From Spizellomyces punctatus DAOM BR117 (Eukaryota; Chytridiomycota; Chytridiomycetes; Spizellomycetales; Spizellomycetaceae), in contig NW_015971539.1 of assembly GCF_000182565.1 (NCBI RefSeq), forward strand, positions 1,682,295 to 1,746,294: a DNA stretch of 64,000 nt, read 5' to 3'. The notes beneath the pieces are model-generated. The model was not told where the DNA came from, searched no databases, and saw only the letters and a list, made by a program, of their open reading frames with translations. Position 1 is the stretch's first letter, and every line of letters begins with the position of its first letter. Below are positions 22,594 through 32,976 of this stretch, one piece after another. Made by a program: the position numbers and the translations under genes.

Positions 22594-23447
22594 TTAGAAC
22601 TTTGCGAACGACTTGGCACCCTTCACAATCTTCTTCTGGACACGGAGAACGTTGAAACGGACGGTCTTGGACAAGGGCCTAACAAACCAGATAAATGCCT
22701 GATCCATTTGAATCACTGACAATATCAACTAAATCCTTACCTGCACTGGCCAACAGTCACAACATCGCCAACCTCCACACCGACGAAACAGGGGGACATG
22801 TGGGCAGCCAAGTTCTTGTGGCGCTTCTCGTAACGGTTGTACTTGGGAATGTAGTGAAGGTACTCACGACGAATGATGATGGTCCTCTCCATCTTGCCAA
22901 CGGAGATGACAACGCCAGTCAAGATACGACCACGGATGCTGACCTTGTCGGACGTGAAGGGGCACTTTTTGTCAATGTAGTGACCTTCGATGGCTTCACG
23001 GGGTGTCTTGAAGCCAAGACCGACATCCTTGTACCACCGGCGGACGGTCCTCTTCTTGCCCGTGAGCTTGGGGTTCTGGAAGATGCCGATCTGGCTCTGG
23101 AAGGCCTTTTGTGTCTGCGAAGAGGAAGAGCGTAGCAAAAGCGTATCAGTGCGCGTTCACTTCCAAAAATGACACCTGTCCCTCATTCAAGCTATGGAAT
23201 CCTCTCTTGCATATGAGAATCCCAGGATCAGACTCGGTCTCTCAAAATCAATGGATTCACCGCCTTTTTCAATCGAATGGGTAGTAGAAGATTCTCCTCC
23301 CAACTCTTGCTCCAGTCCACAACACCTTGCACCACCCTTCATCACATGGCCTACAATCTCCACGGTCCCCCCTCCGCAACCCATTCCAACTCCTTCCCCA
23401 TCAATACCACCGTCCTCGCCATCTGCATTACCCACCTGCTCAGCCAT
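22594..23447 (-). CDS. RPS11: Cytosolic 40S ribosomal protein S11 (uS17)
   Basis: Exons on the minus strand: 23447-23436 (four codons, MAEQ), 23114-22741, 22678-22594; 156 residues. The conserved body reads [52 protein letters not shown] and [20 protein letters not shown]. The 321-nt first intron right after four codons is typical of fungal ribosomal protein genes, where first introns can carry regulatory sequence. A CACGTGAC element lies 189 bp upstream in the promoter shared with ERD2. Confidence 0.97.
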
Positions 23448-23915
23448 TTTTGTCCGCTTGTCGTGAAAGGTAGGGACGGTCTGAGAGCTGGTCAAAGAGG
23501 AGGGAAAAACGAGAGCTTGTTCCTGCAACACACTTGAAATCCATTTTTTGCTGGACGTGGCTTGTATCCTGCCAGACGATTCTGATTGGCTGGCTGTTCG
23601 CTCAAAAAGGAATAATTGTATACTGCACCTGACTGCACGTGACATGAGCGGACTACGTCAAAGAATCGAAACGCATATTGGAACGTGGACTTGCAACGAC
23701 CGGAACTGCCGATTTGGGACATGGGGAGTTCGAGCAATTAGGCAGGATAGCGCGGACAATTCACACCAGATCTTCAAGAGCTCGCGCACCGCTACAAATT
23801 CAACTTGGAGTCAAGTTCCTCCTTGCTTCGCCGAAAACCACTAGAGTTGCTTGCTGTACTAGGCAGCCATCCCGCGATATTGTCCATTGTCGGCGACTTG
23901 CCCTAGGTCACAAAG
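23448..23915. promoter_or_regulatory. Divergent promoter region of RPS11 and ERD2
   Basis: 468 bp with no gene. It contains CACGTGAC at 23636-23643. I see no clear TATA box on either side. Confidence 0.6.
23636..23643. promoter_or_regulatory. CACGTGAC element between RPS11 and ERD2
   Basis: Copy of the recurring core, 189 bp from the RPS11 ATG and 273 bp from the ERD2 ATG. Confidence 0.5.
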
Positions 23916-24941
23916 ATGAATATCTTTCGACTCGTTGCGGATTTGATGCATTTGGCTTCAATCGTGATCCTACTGCTAAAGATTACAAAGACGCGGTCTG
24001 CGGCAGGTAAGAGCTTATCCTCTTGAGAATCGGGTTGTGATGAGCGCGAAATTGGCGAGCCTTTGGGCGAGAGCATATAAAAACTCGGACAGACTGTGCA
24101 AATCTGTAGCATGCCTCACTTACCATCCCTCTCACTCTCTCTTCACTTTCCAGGAATCTCCTTCAAAACACAAGCACTGTATGCTGGCGTCTTTTGCGCC
24201 CGATACTTGGATCTCGTCACGCACTATGTGTCATTATACAACACTCTGATGAAGATATTCTTCATTGGCACATCGTTCTACATCCTTTATCTGATGAAAG
24301 TGCGGTTCCGAGCAACATGGGACCCAAATCTCGACACGTTGCGCGTCGAGTATCTTGTCGCTCCTTGTGCACTTTTGGCGTTGATCTTCAACTACGCAAA
24401 AGGTTTCGATCCAATTGAGGTAAGATGCCAAACACGTGCTTTCAGAGTGCACTTTATGCAAATTCAACATTGGAAGATACGAATTATGCAGATCTTCTGG
24501 GCCTTTTCAATATACTTGGAATCGGTGGCTATCCTACCACAGCTTTTCCAGCTCACCCGAACGGGAGAAGCTGAGACCATTACAACGCATTACCTGTTTG
24601 CCTTGGGTGCCTACCGTGGATTGTACATCTTCAATTGGGTATGTATCCGGTAATATATGGCGGCCATAGTGCCTTGCCCATGTTGATTTTACATATGCTA
24701 ATGTGACCATCTTTCTGTAGATTTACCGGTATTTTACCGAAAAGGGCCATGTAGAATGGATCCCAGTTTTGGCGGGCCTCGTTCAGACGGGGCTGTACTG
24801 CGATTTCTTCTACGTATACCTCACGAGGTGAGTGACGGCATCGTGCCTCATGAGGCATGTACGAGATGATTTCAACGGCAAACTCAATGGGTACACTTTT
24901 ATAGAGTCCTGAAGGGCAAAAAGTTCCAACTTCCAGCGTAG
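23916..24941 (+). CDS. ERD2: ER lumen protein-retaining (KDEL/HDEL) receptor
   Basis: Golgi-to-ER retrieval receptor with seven membrane segments. Exons: 23916-24006, 24154-24419, 24492-24638, 24721-24827, 24905-24941; 215 residues, the family's normal length. Signatures are MNIFRLVADLMHLASI, GISFKTQALYAGVFCARYLDL, IYLESVAILPQLFQL, ITTHYLFALGAYRGLYIFNW and the last segment DFFYVYLTRVLKGKKFQLPA with its basic COPI-type tail. It converges on NDUFS7, 263 bp between stops. The ER-located FKBP encoded at 51828-52473 could be a client type, though its C-terminus is SSEL and not a classical KDEL. Confidence 0.97.
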
Positions 24942-25204
24942 AATCCCTAATAATATCTCGACCATGTATAATATGATCGCGAGATTAAAAATAATATATA
25001 TTCCTGGCTGATACGGAAGTGTACGGTCACCCTTGAACAATAGAATCCTCTGTTTGTTATCCGAGAACGAGACGCATTGTTTGGGTATGATCAATGTTTT
25101 TCATTTACATAAATTCAGCGGATTTGGTACGGGTACAAGCTAGTATCCTATAAATGTGTAATCAAAGTCCGCTCGTGTTGTATTGCTTCAAATATATGTC
25201 TTGC

Positions 25205-26019
25205 TTATTTCCTGTACCACATTCTGGTCACACGCTCCCTCCGCATCTTTTTCTGCAACTGGAGAACACCGTACAATAATCCTTCAGCCGTGGGCGGGCA
25301 ACCCGGTACATACACATCCACCGGCACAATACGATCGCAACCCCTGACCACTGCGTAACTGTAGTGATAGTATCCACCTCCGTTGGCGCAACTGCCCATA
25401 GAGATAACCCAGCGAGGCTCGGGCATTTGATCGTAAACCTTTCGGAGCGCGGGGGCCATCTTGTTCGTCAGAGTCCCAGCCACAATCATCACATCTGATT
25501 GACGAGGAGAAGCACGAAAGACAATACCAATTCGATCCTGGTCATACCGAGCCGCAGCCATGTGCATCATCTCGACAGCGCAACACGCCAAACCAAAGGT
25601 CATGGGCCAAATGGAAGAAGTACGAGTCCAGTTGATTAATCCGTCAATGGTCGTAAGCGCCCACTCAGCGGCATTATTGGCAACCTTTGGAAGATTATAG
25701 GGGTTGACAGGCTGTAGGTGCTTCTTGACGTCCGCATCGTTGAAAGAGGTAGGTCCACCTTTTGCGCGCATTTGGGCAACAATCTGAGAGATAGACTCGG
25801 ACGGGGGCGTTTGAGTGAAGGAGCGGGATTGCTGAACAAGGGCAGGTGACGAAGCACTATTGGTACGAGGGACGAAGTCAGAATCAACTGCGTTTGTCAA
25901 CGTCATCCTTGGGATGTAACAAACCCTTACCCGACGGCCCCAATCCCTATACATGCTGCCTGGCGTTGGGACACCACCAGCGCAGAAGACAGCGGAGTCC
26001 GAATAGCTGGAACAACCAT
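25205..26019 (-). CDS. NDUFS7: Mitochondrial complex I subunit NDUFS7 (PSST, 20 kDa)
   Basis: Carries iron-sulfur cluster N2, the last electron carrier before ubiquinone. Proposed exons on the minus strand 26019-25953 and 25887-25205; 249 residues. The mature part is unmistakable: [83 protein letters not shown]. Cluster ligands are the CC pair, the Cys in GSCANGG and the Cys in PGCPP. Exon 1 encodes a basic, hydroxylated presequence ([20 protein letters not shown]), and [11 protein letters not shown] follows near a likely cleavage site. An unspliced reading frame also runs further upstream without an ATG. Divergent from ATP12 over 257 bp. The presence of complex I fits a chytrid and excludes Saccharomyces-like yeasts. 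Confidence 0.93.
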
Positions 26020-26276
26020 CGTTTACTTGAATCTGTTCTTGAAGATTTGCTGTCGAGCAACAAACGCAAAGAGGTTCTTGGTCGCCCTTTGTCTTCCCGA
26101 TACCCACCGCGCCCTCAAGAAATGTCGGGTTCTAAATTATTGTTGAGCTGTAGATTTATAATCGAGTTACTAGTTGCCAAGGTGACGGGTGGCACATGCA
26201 GCACGATGCCAAACGACGAGCTTTGAGGTCGTTGTAGGATCTTGCTACAGACATTAGCAACCCTAGTTTCGGCAAC

Positions 26277-27464
26277 ATGACCTCCTGTTTGCGCTCTCTC
26301 CGCGCTCTCCGGGTGCACCGCATTCAGCACGCTCACTTGCGCCCCGTTGTGCGCTCTGCCCCTAGTGCTTTCCACAAGGTTTGACTTGGAACGTGCAGTA
26401 ATTTAGTCTTTTGCAAACTAATGCATTTTCTTCTCTTCAAGCTCTACTCAACTGAGGCCGCGGAGGTTGAGAATCCGGCAGCAAAGTATGCCCCAAAAGC
26501 CGGGCAACTAGCGAGGTTTTGGAAGAAGGTGGCGATCAAGCCCGTGGACGGTAGGTCTGAGGCAAAAAAGAATCTTGTAAAACAAAAAATGTACTAAAAC
26601 CTCTTTGCAGATCAGTTCCACGTCACTTTGGACGGACGAAGCATGAAGACCCCCGATGGAAATCCGTTGGTGATCCCCGCGAGTAGGAAACTGCTCGCCC
26701 TTCTTGTCGCTGGAGAATGGGAGGGCCAGGCCAAATTGTTGAAATCTTACTCTCTGCCATTGGTGAGGGTTATTTTACGGATGGTAACGAGGTGGAGATC
26801 AAATTGTTTACCAAAGCATTGTAGACTTCGATTATTGTCCGATCCATCGACGGACTTTCCGATGAAGCAACACGACAAGGTGTAATTGATAATTTGCTTC
26901 GATATGTGCACACGGACTCGATTTGGTAAGGTCTTTTGAGATTGTGCAAGAGTTTTGTTTTGATATCTGATGATGTGGGCGTAGCTACTATCAAGACTAC
27001 CCCGACTCCTTTGTCAAACTCCAAGATGAACACTGGCGACCGCTCATGGCATGGATGAAAGAAGAGTATGGTTTGGACATTAAGACAACCAATGGTATCC
27101 TATCCATTCGTCAACCGGAAGAGGTGGTAACAAAATTGCGGTCCATCTTGGAAGACTTTGACTTGATCACGCTGGCAGCATTTGAGAAGGCAGTATTAAG
27201 CAGTAAATCATTTATTGTTGCCTTGGCATTGGTCCGGAGGAGGATAACGGTAGAAGACGCCGCCAAGGCCGCCCGCCTGGAAGTATTGCATCAAATTGAT
27301 CGATGGGGAGAAGTGGAAGACAGTACGTATTACACCACTTTTCGTCACACGGAATTGGCCCAGACACTTATTTGACCTTGATGACAGGCCATGATGTAGA
27401 TAGAGAGGATCTGACTCGACAGCTTGGAGCCGTTGCATGCAGCTTGCTGAAAGTGGCCAGCTAA
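26277..27464 (+). CDS. ATP12: F1-ATPase assembly chaperone ATP12
   Basis: Mitochondrial matrix chaperone that holds the F1 alpha subunit before assembly. Exons: 26277-26378, 26442-26550, 26611-26762, 26825-26925, 26985-27322, 27388-27464; 292 residues. An Arg-rich presequence (MTSCLRSLRALRVHRI) precedes RFWKKVAIKP, FHVTLDGRSMKTPDGNPL and EWEGQ. DEHWRPLMAWMKEEYG and the ALARRRI-like stretch (VALALVRRRITVEDAAKAARLE) are typical. The end DVDREDLTRQLGAVACSLL matches the family. Shares a short divergent promoter with NDUFS7, both being nuclear genes for oxidative phosphorylation. Confidence 0.94.
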
Positions 27465-27849
27465 AGGAAAGGGGGTTTGGTGCACAGACGTCTAATTGGG
27501 TTGCTATAGCGTAGCTGTATTTGCTTCTGCCATACCTTTCATAATCATTGTAGAGTATATTTATTGCAACATGTCAAAGGGGATGACATTCCCTCATATT
27601 ATTTTGTGAAAATGTGGTAGTGTACTGGGCACACGTTAAGCAATGTTAAGCACTGATGACTAGTGGTGGTTGGCAACGGCAACGCCGGTGAGTAAGCGGC
27701 AGTGGTATGCAAACATGAGTTCTGCGGAGGATATAGAGGCAATGTCAAACGTTGCCTTTGCTTTACGACATAACAGCCTTCAACCTTTTTGGACATCATT
27801 GGCCATTCTTCTACGACATTCATACGACATTGTTTCTTCCTTTTTAAAG
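27465..27849. other. Intergenic between ATP12 and the U2 3' end
   Basis: No gene is supported in 385 bp. The last 20 bp or so next to the U2 gene resemble the sequence just past the other U2 copy (17 of 20 matches). Confidence 0.5.
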
Positions 27850-28040
27850 GCCCTCGGCGTCACCCAGAGATAGTGCAAGACTGGGGACACCCGTGCCAGG
27901 CGTCTAGGGCAAGCCCATCAACTCCCAGCGGAATTCAAAAATTAGTTTGATAACAATTGTCCACAATGTGAACAGATTCAGTTATCAGACTGAATAGAAC
28001 AGATACTACACTTGATCTTAGCCAAAAGGCCTGAGAGGAT
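27850..28040 (-). ncRNA. U2 spliceosomal snRNA, copy 1
   Basis: Reads on the minus strand as a complete U2 of about 191 nt. The 5' stem-loop I (cctctcaggccttttggctaa) leads into the invariant gatcaagtgtagtatctg, which contains the GUAGUA that pairs with the intron branch site. A stem IIa, the Sm site aatttttga and 3' stem-loops III/IV (gggcttgccc, then the GC-rich hairpin ending gagggc) follow. Ends are set by alignment with the other copy and with known U2; they are accurate to a few bases. Sequence is identical to copy 2 at 58208-58398. Confidence 0.95.
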
Positions 28041-28074
28041 TAAAGAAAACAGGAGGGGGGACGGGGAACGGCGC

Positions 28075-28083
28075 TTTTTTATA
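28075..28083 (-). promoter_or_regulatory. TATA element of U2 copy 1
   Basis: tataaaaaa about 43 to 35 nt upstream of the proposed U2 5' end; identical in copy 2. Confidence 0.6.
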
Positions 28084-28373
28084 GGCGATGGAGAACTGCG
28101 CTGTGGCGCAGATTGAAAAATGAAAAATGCATTTGATTGGCTGACTCTGTTGCCGTGAGAACATGTCATTTCTAGAAGGTTCTTGCCACCAGCAGTCACA
28201 TACGCGGTGGGTGGACTGTATTACATAAGACCAATCACGATCAGTTCAGAAAGGATGGCAACAACACCATGTTTGTTTTTGATTAAAGACAGGTGCACAC
28301 TATACAAGCCAAATCATATTATTTCATCCAAGCTATACAGTCACCGCGCTTTGGTTCTTTGTACAATCCTTCT

Positions 28374-30588
28374 TTAGTCCTCATCCCAGTCCTTGTTTTC
28401 CTTGACCTTTGGCCCTCCAGCAGGCTTGCTCATAATAATCTGAAAAAAAATGGGACGTTAGTGATTCTAGTTCTGTCAAGCATACTAGTCAATTCCCTGC
28501 TCACCTGATCCACACTCAACACCGTCAAGGTAGCATGTGTCGCCATTCGGATGGCATGGTGTTTTGGAGCAAACGCGTCAAAGATTTCATGTTCCTTTGC
28601 GTCAATCAGTCCATTCTCATCGCTCTCAATGTCCACTCCTGCCGCTGCCTTTCCTTGTGCGTGAGCAGCATATAGCTTTGAAATGATCTCGGTGCTGTCC
28701 AAACCAGCGTTCTCAGCAAGCGTTCTTGGGATGACCTCCAACGCTTCCGCAAACTTCTTGATCGAGTATTGATTCAGTCCAGCCGTTTTCTCGGCCACTG
28801 ATTGTAATTGTCTCGCAATCTCAATTTCCGCAGCCCCAGCACCAGCCAATAACCGGTTGTCCTTTGCCACAGCTTTGATAACGTTGACCCCGTCATCAAT
28901 AGCCCGTTCTATATCATCAATCGCATTTTGAGTACCGCCGCGAATCACAATGGTCGCTGTTTTGGTTGCCTCCTCTTCTTGTCTGAATACAGTGCAACGA
29001 TCGCTACCAATTTCGACAGTCTCCACGACCTCACAGTAACCCATTTCTTCGGCCATAGGTGCACCCTGCCACATCAAGATCGGTCACCCCACGTGTGTGC
29101 TTTAGCCTGGGCAAAATGCATTTGACGTACCAAACGAGTAAGTGCTGTTGCTCCAGTCACACGGCAGAGTCGGCGAAGGTCAAATTTGGACAAGACCTTC
29201 AACGCCAACAGGTTGTATCGGTTCAGAAAGTGGAGCGCCAATTCGCCCACTCCACTGCCTGTCACGACCACCTTAACGCCGGAGTCCGCAATCTCCTTGA
29301 TAACCTACAGACACATTCAGTTGTGAATTGGGCGTTCTCCGTTATGTAGCAAAAGAACTGAACGTTCTTCACCTCTTCCAACTTTGACTCTTCTCCCTTG
29401 CTGAAGTTGAGCATTTCCGAAGCATTATGTATCAGAACTGTTCCCTTGGTCTCAGTCAGGGCAACGTCCAGCGGGCAGGTGAAAATGGCCACCTTGGCCT
29501 TGGTCGCCTTTGTGGTCACACCTGGAGGGGAGAGTGAGATCAATGACTCGTCTTTAAAGCGAATGAGACTCTTCGCGTACTTTCAGGTTCGCGTCCAAAG
29601 ACCATTCCCTTGACTACTTTAGTATCGTGAATACTCCCTCCAAGAATCTTGACCACTCGGATACTATCAACATTAAAGTTTGCTGGGTTCTTGGGCATAA
29701 CCGTCAAGGCAGCCTCGACAACCAAGGGGGCCAGTAAACCTTCATAACCATACTATTTCACAAGTTAATACATATTAGTCAACGAGCCAGTCGCGCACTT
29801 TGACATACCTGCTTCGATGCAATAGCAGTTTGAACAACCTTCGTCAGTTCCGCCTCTGACGAAGCATCCTTCACCGTATCAATGGCAAGACCTAAAGTGC
29901 GCAAGTAGCGCCAATTGAGTGCCAGTCGTACAATGCGCATTGATCCTCCGAACTCTACCTTCTATAATCTCCAAAGCCTTCTTGCTTGCCACTCGGTAAC
30001 CTTCAATGATGTCGCTTGGGTGCAGGCCCATGCGCAGCAAGTACTCTGCTTGCTGCAAAAGCTCGCCGGCAAAAACGATGACAAGGTTCGTGCCGTCTCC
30101 CACCTAAAGAGATAACCGTTACCAACTTAATATGATTACATCCTACAGCATCGTCCTCTACCTCTGCCTCTTGTTGCTGGGACGCCATCACAAGAAGTTT
30201 TGCGGCAGGATGGATAACTTCCAATTCCCGAATGATCGTGGCAGCGTCATTGGTTACGAAAAGCTTTTCCAAGTGATTAATGACCATCTTATTCCGTCCT
30301 ATTCAGAAATAGCAGCGATTAGCACACCACACGTAGGAACATCTCGCCGTCTTTGACGCGGTACCATTAGGTCCTAGCGAAGTGCGGGTGATCTGTGTCA
30401 ACTCCTTGATAGCGGCAATGTTCCTAAAGACAGCTTCGTCCAACCCTTGCATGTGCTTTTGTTGTCATATTCGCAAGAAGATGAGGTTAATAAGCGCGAA
30501 ACAACGACGACATCCCGCTGATACCGCCTACCTTGTACCCATCCTTGAGTAGCTGGGTAAACCCAGACTTGGGGATTTTCATTGCCAT
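28374..30588 (-). CDS. CCT8: Chaperonin CCT/TRiC subunit theta
   Basis: ATP-driven group II chaperonin subunit folding actin, tubulin and others in the cytosol. Ten exons on the minus strand: 30588-30532, 30455-30365, 30298-30162, 30103-29959, 29891-29809, 29752-29581, 29521-29373, 29304-29131, 29065-28505, 28439-28374; 544 residues, the usual size. The theta-specific start is KIPKSGFTQLLKDGYKHMQGLDEAVFRNI. The nucleotide site includes LGPNGRNKMVINHLEKLFVTNDAAT and VGDGTNLVIVFAGELL. Apical-domain segments follow, and the end is VDQIIMSKPAGGPKVKE with an acidic tail. A flagellate with abundant tubulin needs CCT, but nothing here is lineage specific. Confidence 0.97.
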
Positions 30589-30871
30589 TTTGAGGAAGCT
30601 TCAATGAAGAATCTGTATAGGACTATCAGACTGACAGCGCGATATTGGAGTAAAGTGAAGCTAGACGTTGAAACGAGATCAAAAGTGTCGCGTGTAAAAG
30701 AGATCAAGGGTGGGTTTGCTGCGTCCCACTTGTCGTTCCTGGCAACGAATATTAAATGGGCGTCCGAATCAACGAGTCCGGAAGGTCGCTGTGCCGCAAA
30801 ATGCTTAGGTTAGACAGCGGACAAGTCGATGGTTCACTGATATTCCAACTTGTCTTGCAACAATCATCGTC

Positions 30872-31792
30872 ATGGTGGGCGTTTTCTCGACCTTTGACTT
30901 GCGGTGCTGGATTATAATGCTTTCAAATCCATTTCTCTAGAGTAACACTAGCACAGTTGACAATACTTGTGACGTTCCAGCAGACGTCATTGAGGCGGTG
31001 AAGGTGCGCGTAAAACAGTTCACAACCTTCAATACCACCTACTCACTAGTGGATCATACTTTAGGCTTTTCGATTTAGGTCAGTCCTGGAAGCAAAAAAG
31101 ATTCTAGAGTTGATTCGCTTTTCTCCACCAACACATTGGTTAACATCTATTGCTTCAACATGTCAGAAAGTCCAAGACGAACGCGGCGCTCATTCTGAAG
31201 ATTGATGTACCTCATCTGAAGGTACAACGCTTTCTCAGTGTAACGTCACCTGCGAGTTCGCTACTGACTGCTTCAAACACAGGTTGTTATTGATGAACTT
31301 TTGGAAGACTCCTCAATTGGTGAGGATCTAGGGACACGTGCTGGCCGTGCAAAGGAGGGTCTTTAATTACTTCCGTACTGTATTCAAGAGGACATATCGG
31401 ATGCCCTTCCCGATACAACTCCAAGGTTTCTAGTGATGAGCTTTGAACTCCGACACAAGGATGGCCGGGTTTCATATCCTCTGTTTGGTGTTTATTATAA
31501 CCCGGCTGGTAAGTCGAAAAGTGTATTCTGGCCAGTGCCGTGAACGCATGTTCTCATCAAGTTCACCAGCGGCGAGCACAGCAAATCGGATGTTGTATGC
31601 TAGCACCAAAAATTATCTCTATCAGCAAACGGATATTTCCGGCAAGGTGCGCCTTGGGATTGATATGAACCGGGTTCTACTGTCAGTCTCTTAACCCACT
31701 TTGTCGAGCAGGTCTTTGATCTCACAGATTCGGAGGATCTCACAGAAGAATGGCTTGTCGAACAATTAGAGAATTCAAAAACAAGACCCTAG
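30872..31792 (+). CDS. GMF1: Glia maturation factor (ADF-H domain, Arp2/3 debranching)
   Basis: Eight exons: 30872-30874, 30941-31003, 31065-31078, 31167-31221, 31283-31319, 31389-31508, 31570-31646, 31712-31792; 149 residues. Assembled, it reads CDVPADVIEAVKAFRFRKSKT, NAALILKIDVPHLKVVIDELLED, DALPDTTPRFLVMSFELRHK, DGRVSYPLFGVYYNPA, NRMLYASTKNYLYQQTDISGK and the end VFDLTDSEDLTEEWLVEQL. This is co-linear with animal GMFB (142 residues). GMF binds Arp2/3 and prunes branched actin. The first coding exon would be the ATG alone and the third only 14 nt. Each phase closes exactly, which argues against chance, but the first exon rests on inference. Confidence 0.9.
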
Positions 31793-31913
31793 ATCAATAT
31801 AGTGATCTCTCGCAGTATCTTCCGGCTTACACGGACCATTGAAATTGCATCAGTAGGACAATACGTACAATTAAGCATTTGGTATCCCATTCCCTCATAA
31901 CATGACAACCTAA

Positions 31914-32667
31914 CTAGGCCTCATTTAATAATGCCAGAATCATGCGGTACAAATCTAGGTATCAAAAAAAGAACCGTCAAAAATCCATCTCGGACAATTT
32001 CATGGCAACCTCATGAGAACTTACAGTAAAAGAAACTGAGCAGATAAAATCCAAGCTTTAAGAAGCATTCCTTTTTATGTTGGGGCAGTGTCCGGAAGAT
32101 TTCGGTGGCGTCGAACATGTGGCGGTTGTTGACAATTCTGCGGTAATGAATGTCAGCATGCATTCTATTCAGCGATACATTTCGTGGTCAACATACTTAT
32201 ACACATGCCATGCGAGGAGGGGAGTATTTAGTATTAGCGCCATCCAGCTTCCATTGATCAGGAACATCAGCCACAGGAATGCGTGCAGGAAATTTTCCGG
32301 AAGAACAAACTGATATCGCCCAAAATGCATTAAGTACGGATGATGCCTTCCCGCAAAGTTGCATTACCTACCTGGTTGAGTTTATTGCACAGATCGATAG
32401 GATTGATATAATCGCATTCCAAGTCCGAGAACATTATTATCTGATAGGATTGCATAATAGTTCAGCGAGCTGAGCTAGATTGATGTGGACATTTCGAAGA
32501 AGTATTGAGCTGTGCAAACTTACGAAAAACACCATGGCAAACAAAAGTACTGCCGCCATCACCACTCCGAAGAGAAATAGAAACTAGATGCCGAGATGCA
32601 GAATGGTCAGTCGACTGCAGTGATGAGCTCCTTGCCATGGCTTGGTCCATACCCCTTCTCCGTTCAT
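31914..32667 (-). CDS. ERV14: Cornichon/ERV14 cargo receptor
   Basis: COPII cargo receptor for membrane proteins leaving the ER. Six exons on the minus strand: 32667-32653, 32583-32524, 32440-32372, 32309-32197, 32137-32025, 31954-31914; 136 residues, as in yeast (138). The protein reads [13 protein letters not shown] at the start, then [73 protein letters not shown] and [14 protein letters not shown], which covers the three membrane segments. The first coding exon has only five codons. Tail to tail with GMF (121 bp apart), head to head with the PPR gene. Confidence 0.95.
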
Positions 32668-32976
32668 ATCGACAGCTTTCGAGCTCTAAAGGAGTTTAAT
32701 GCGGTTTCCTTTCTGTGCGAGACAGCACTTTGTAAGGCCCGATTGTGAATTGGGTTTTTGTTTAATCTAGCGGAGGTATCGACCTTGGGTAGATGTCATG
32801 TACAACCGCGTCCTTGGGTGCTGGGAGACCTAATTTTGGAGCGGATTGGTTTGGGGCAACCGGTTTGGCCTTTTTTTCCCGGTTGGACGGACGGTTTCGG
32901 TTTTTGTTCATCCACAGTACGGTTGACACAATCTGCTTTAGAGAATACACTTTGTCTCTTCTAAAAGTCGCCGGGC
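32668..32976. other. Divergent promoter of ERV14 and the PPR gene
   Basis: 309 bp without a gene or an obvious TATA box. Confidence 0.5.

Larger units (their letters stand above)
27850..28140 (-). repeat. Inverted repeat arm A (U2 gene plus 100-bp promoter)
   Basis: The reverse complement of these 291 bp is identical, base for base, to 58108-58398. The arm stops abruptly at ccaatcaaatgc on the promoter side. Confidence 0.95.

Noticed and set aside
22695-23135. 146-codon open frame on the plus strand
   Set aside because: It is antisense to RPS11, whose conserved protein and exon phases are clear; the frame is open because of codon bias on the other strand.
23187-23645. 152-codon minus-strand frame
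   Set aside because: It covers the RPS11 first intron and promoter. Only the four codons MAEQ within it are coding, in agreement with the ribosomal protein family.
26019-26107. Extension of NDUFS7 upstream to a non-ATG start
   Set aside because: The unspliced frame is open but lacks an ATG and a presequence-like composition; the two-exon model with ATG at 26019 gives a normal mitochondrial presequence.
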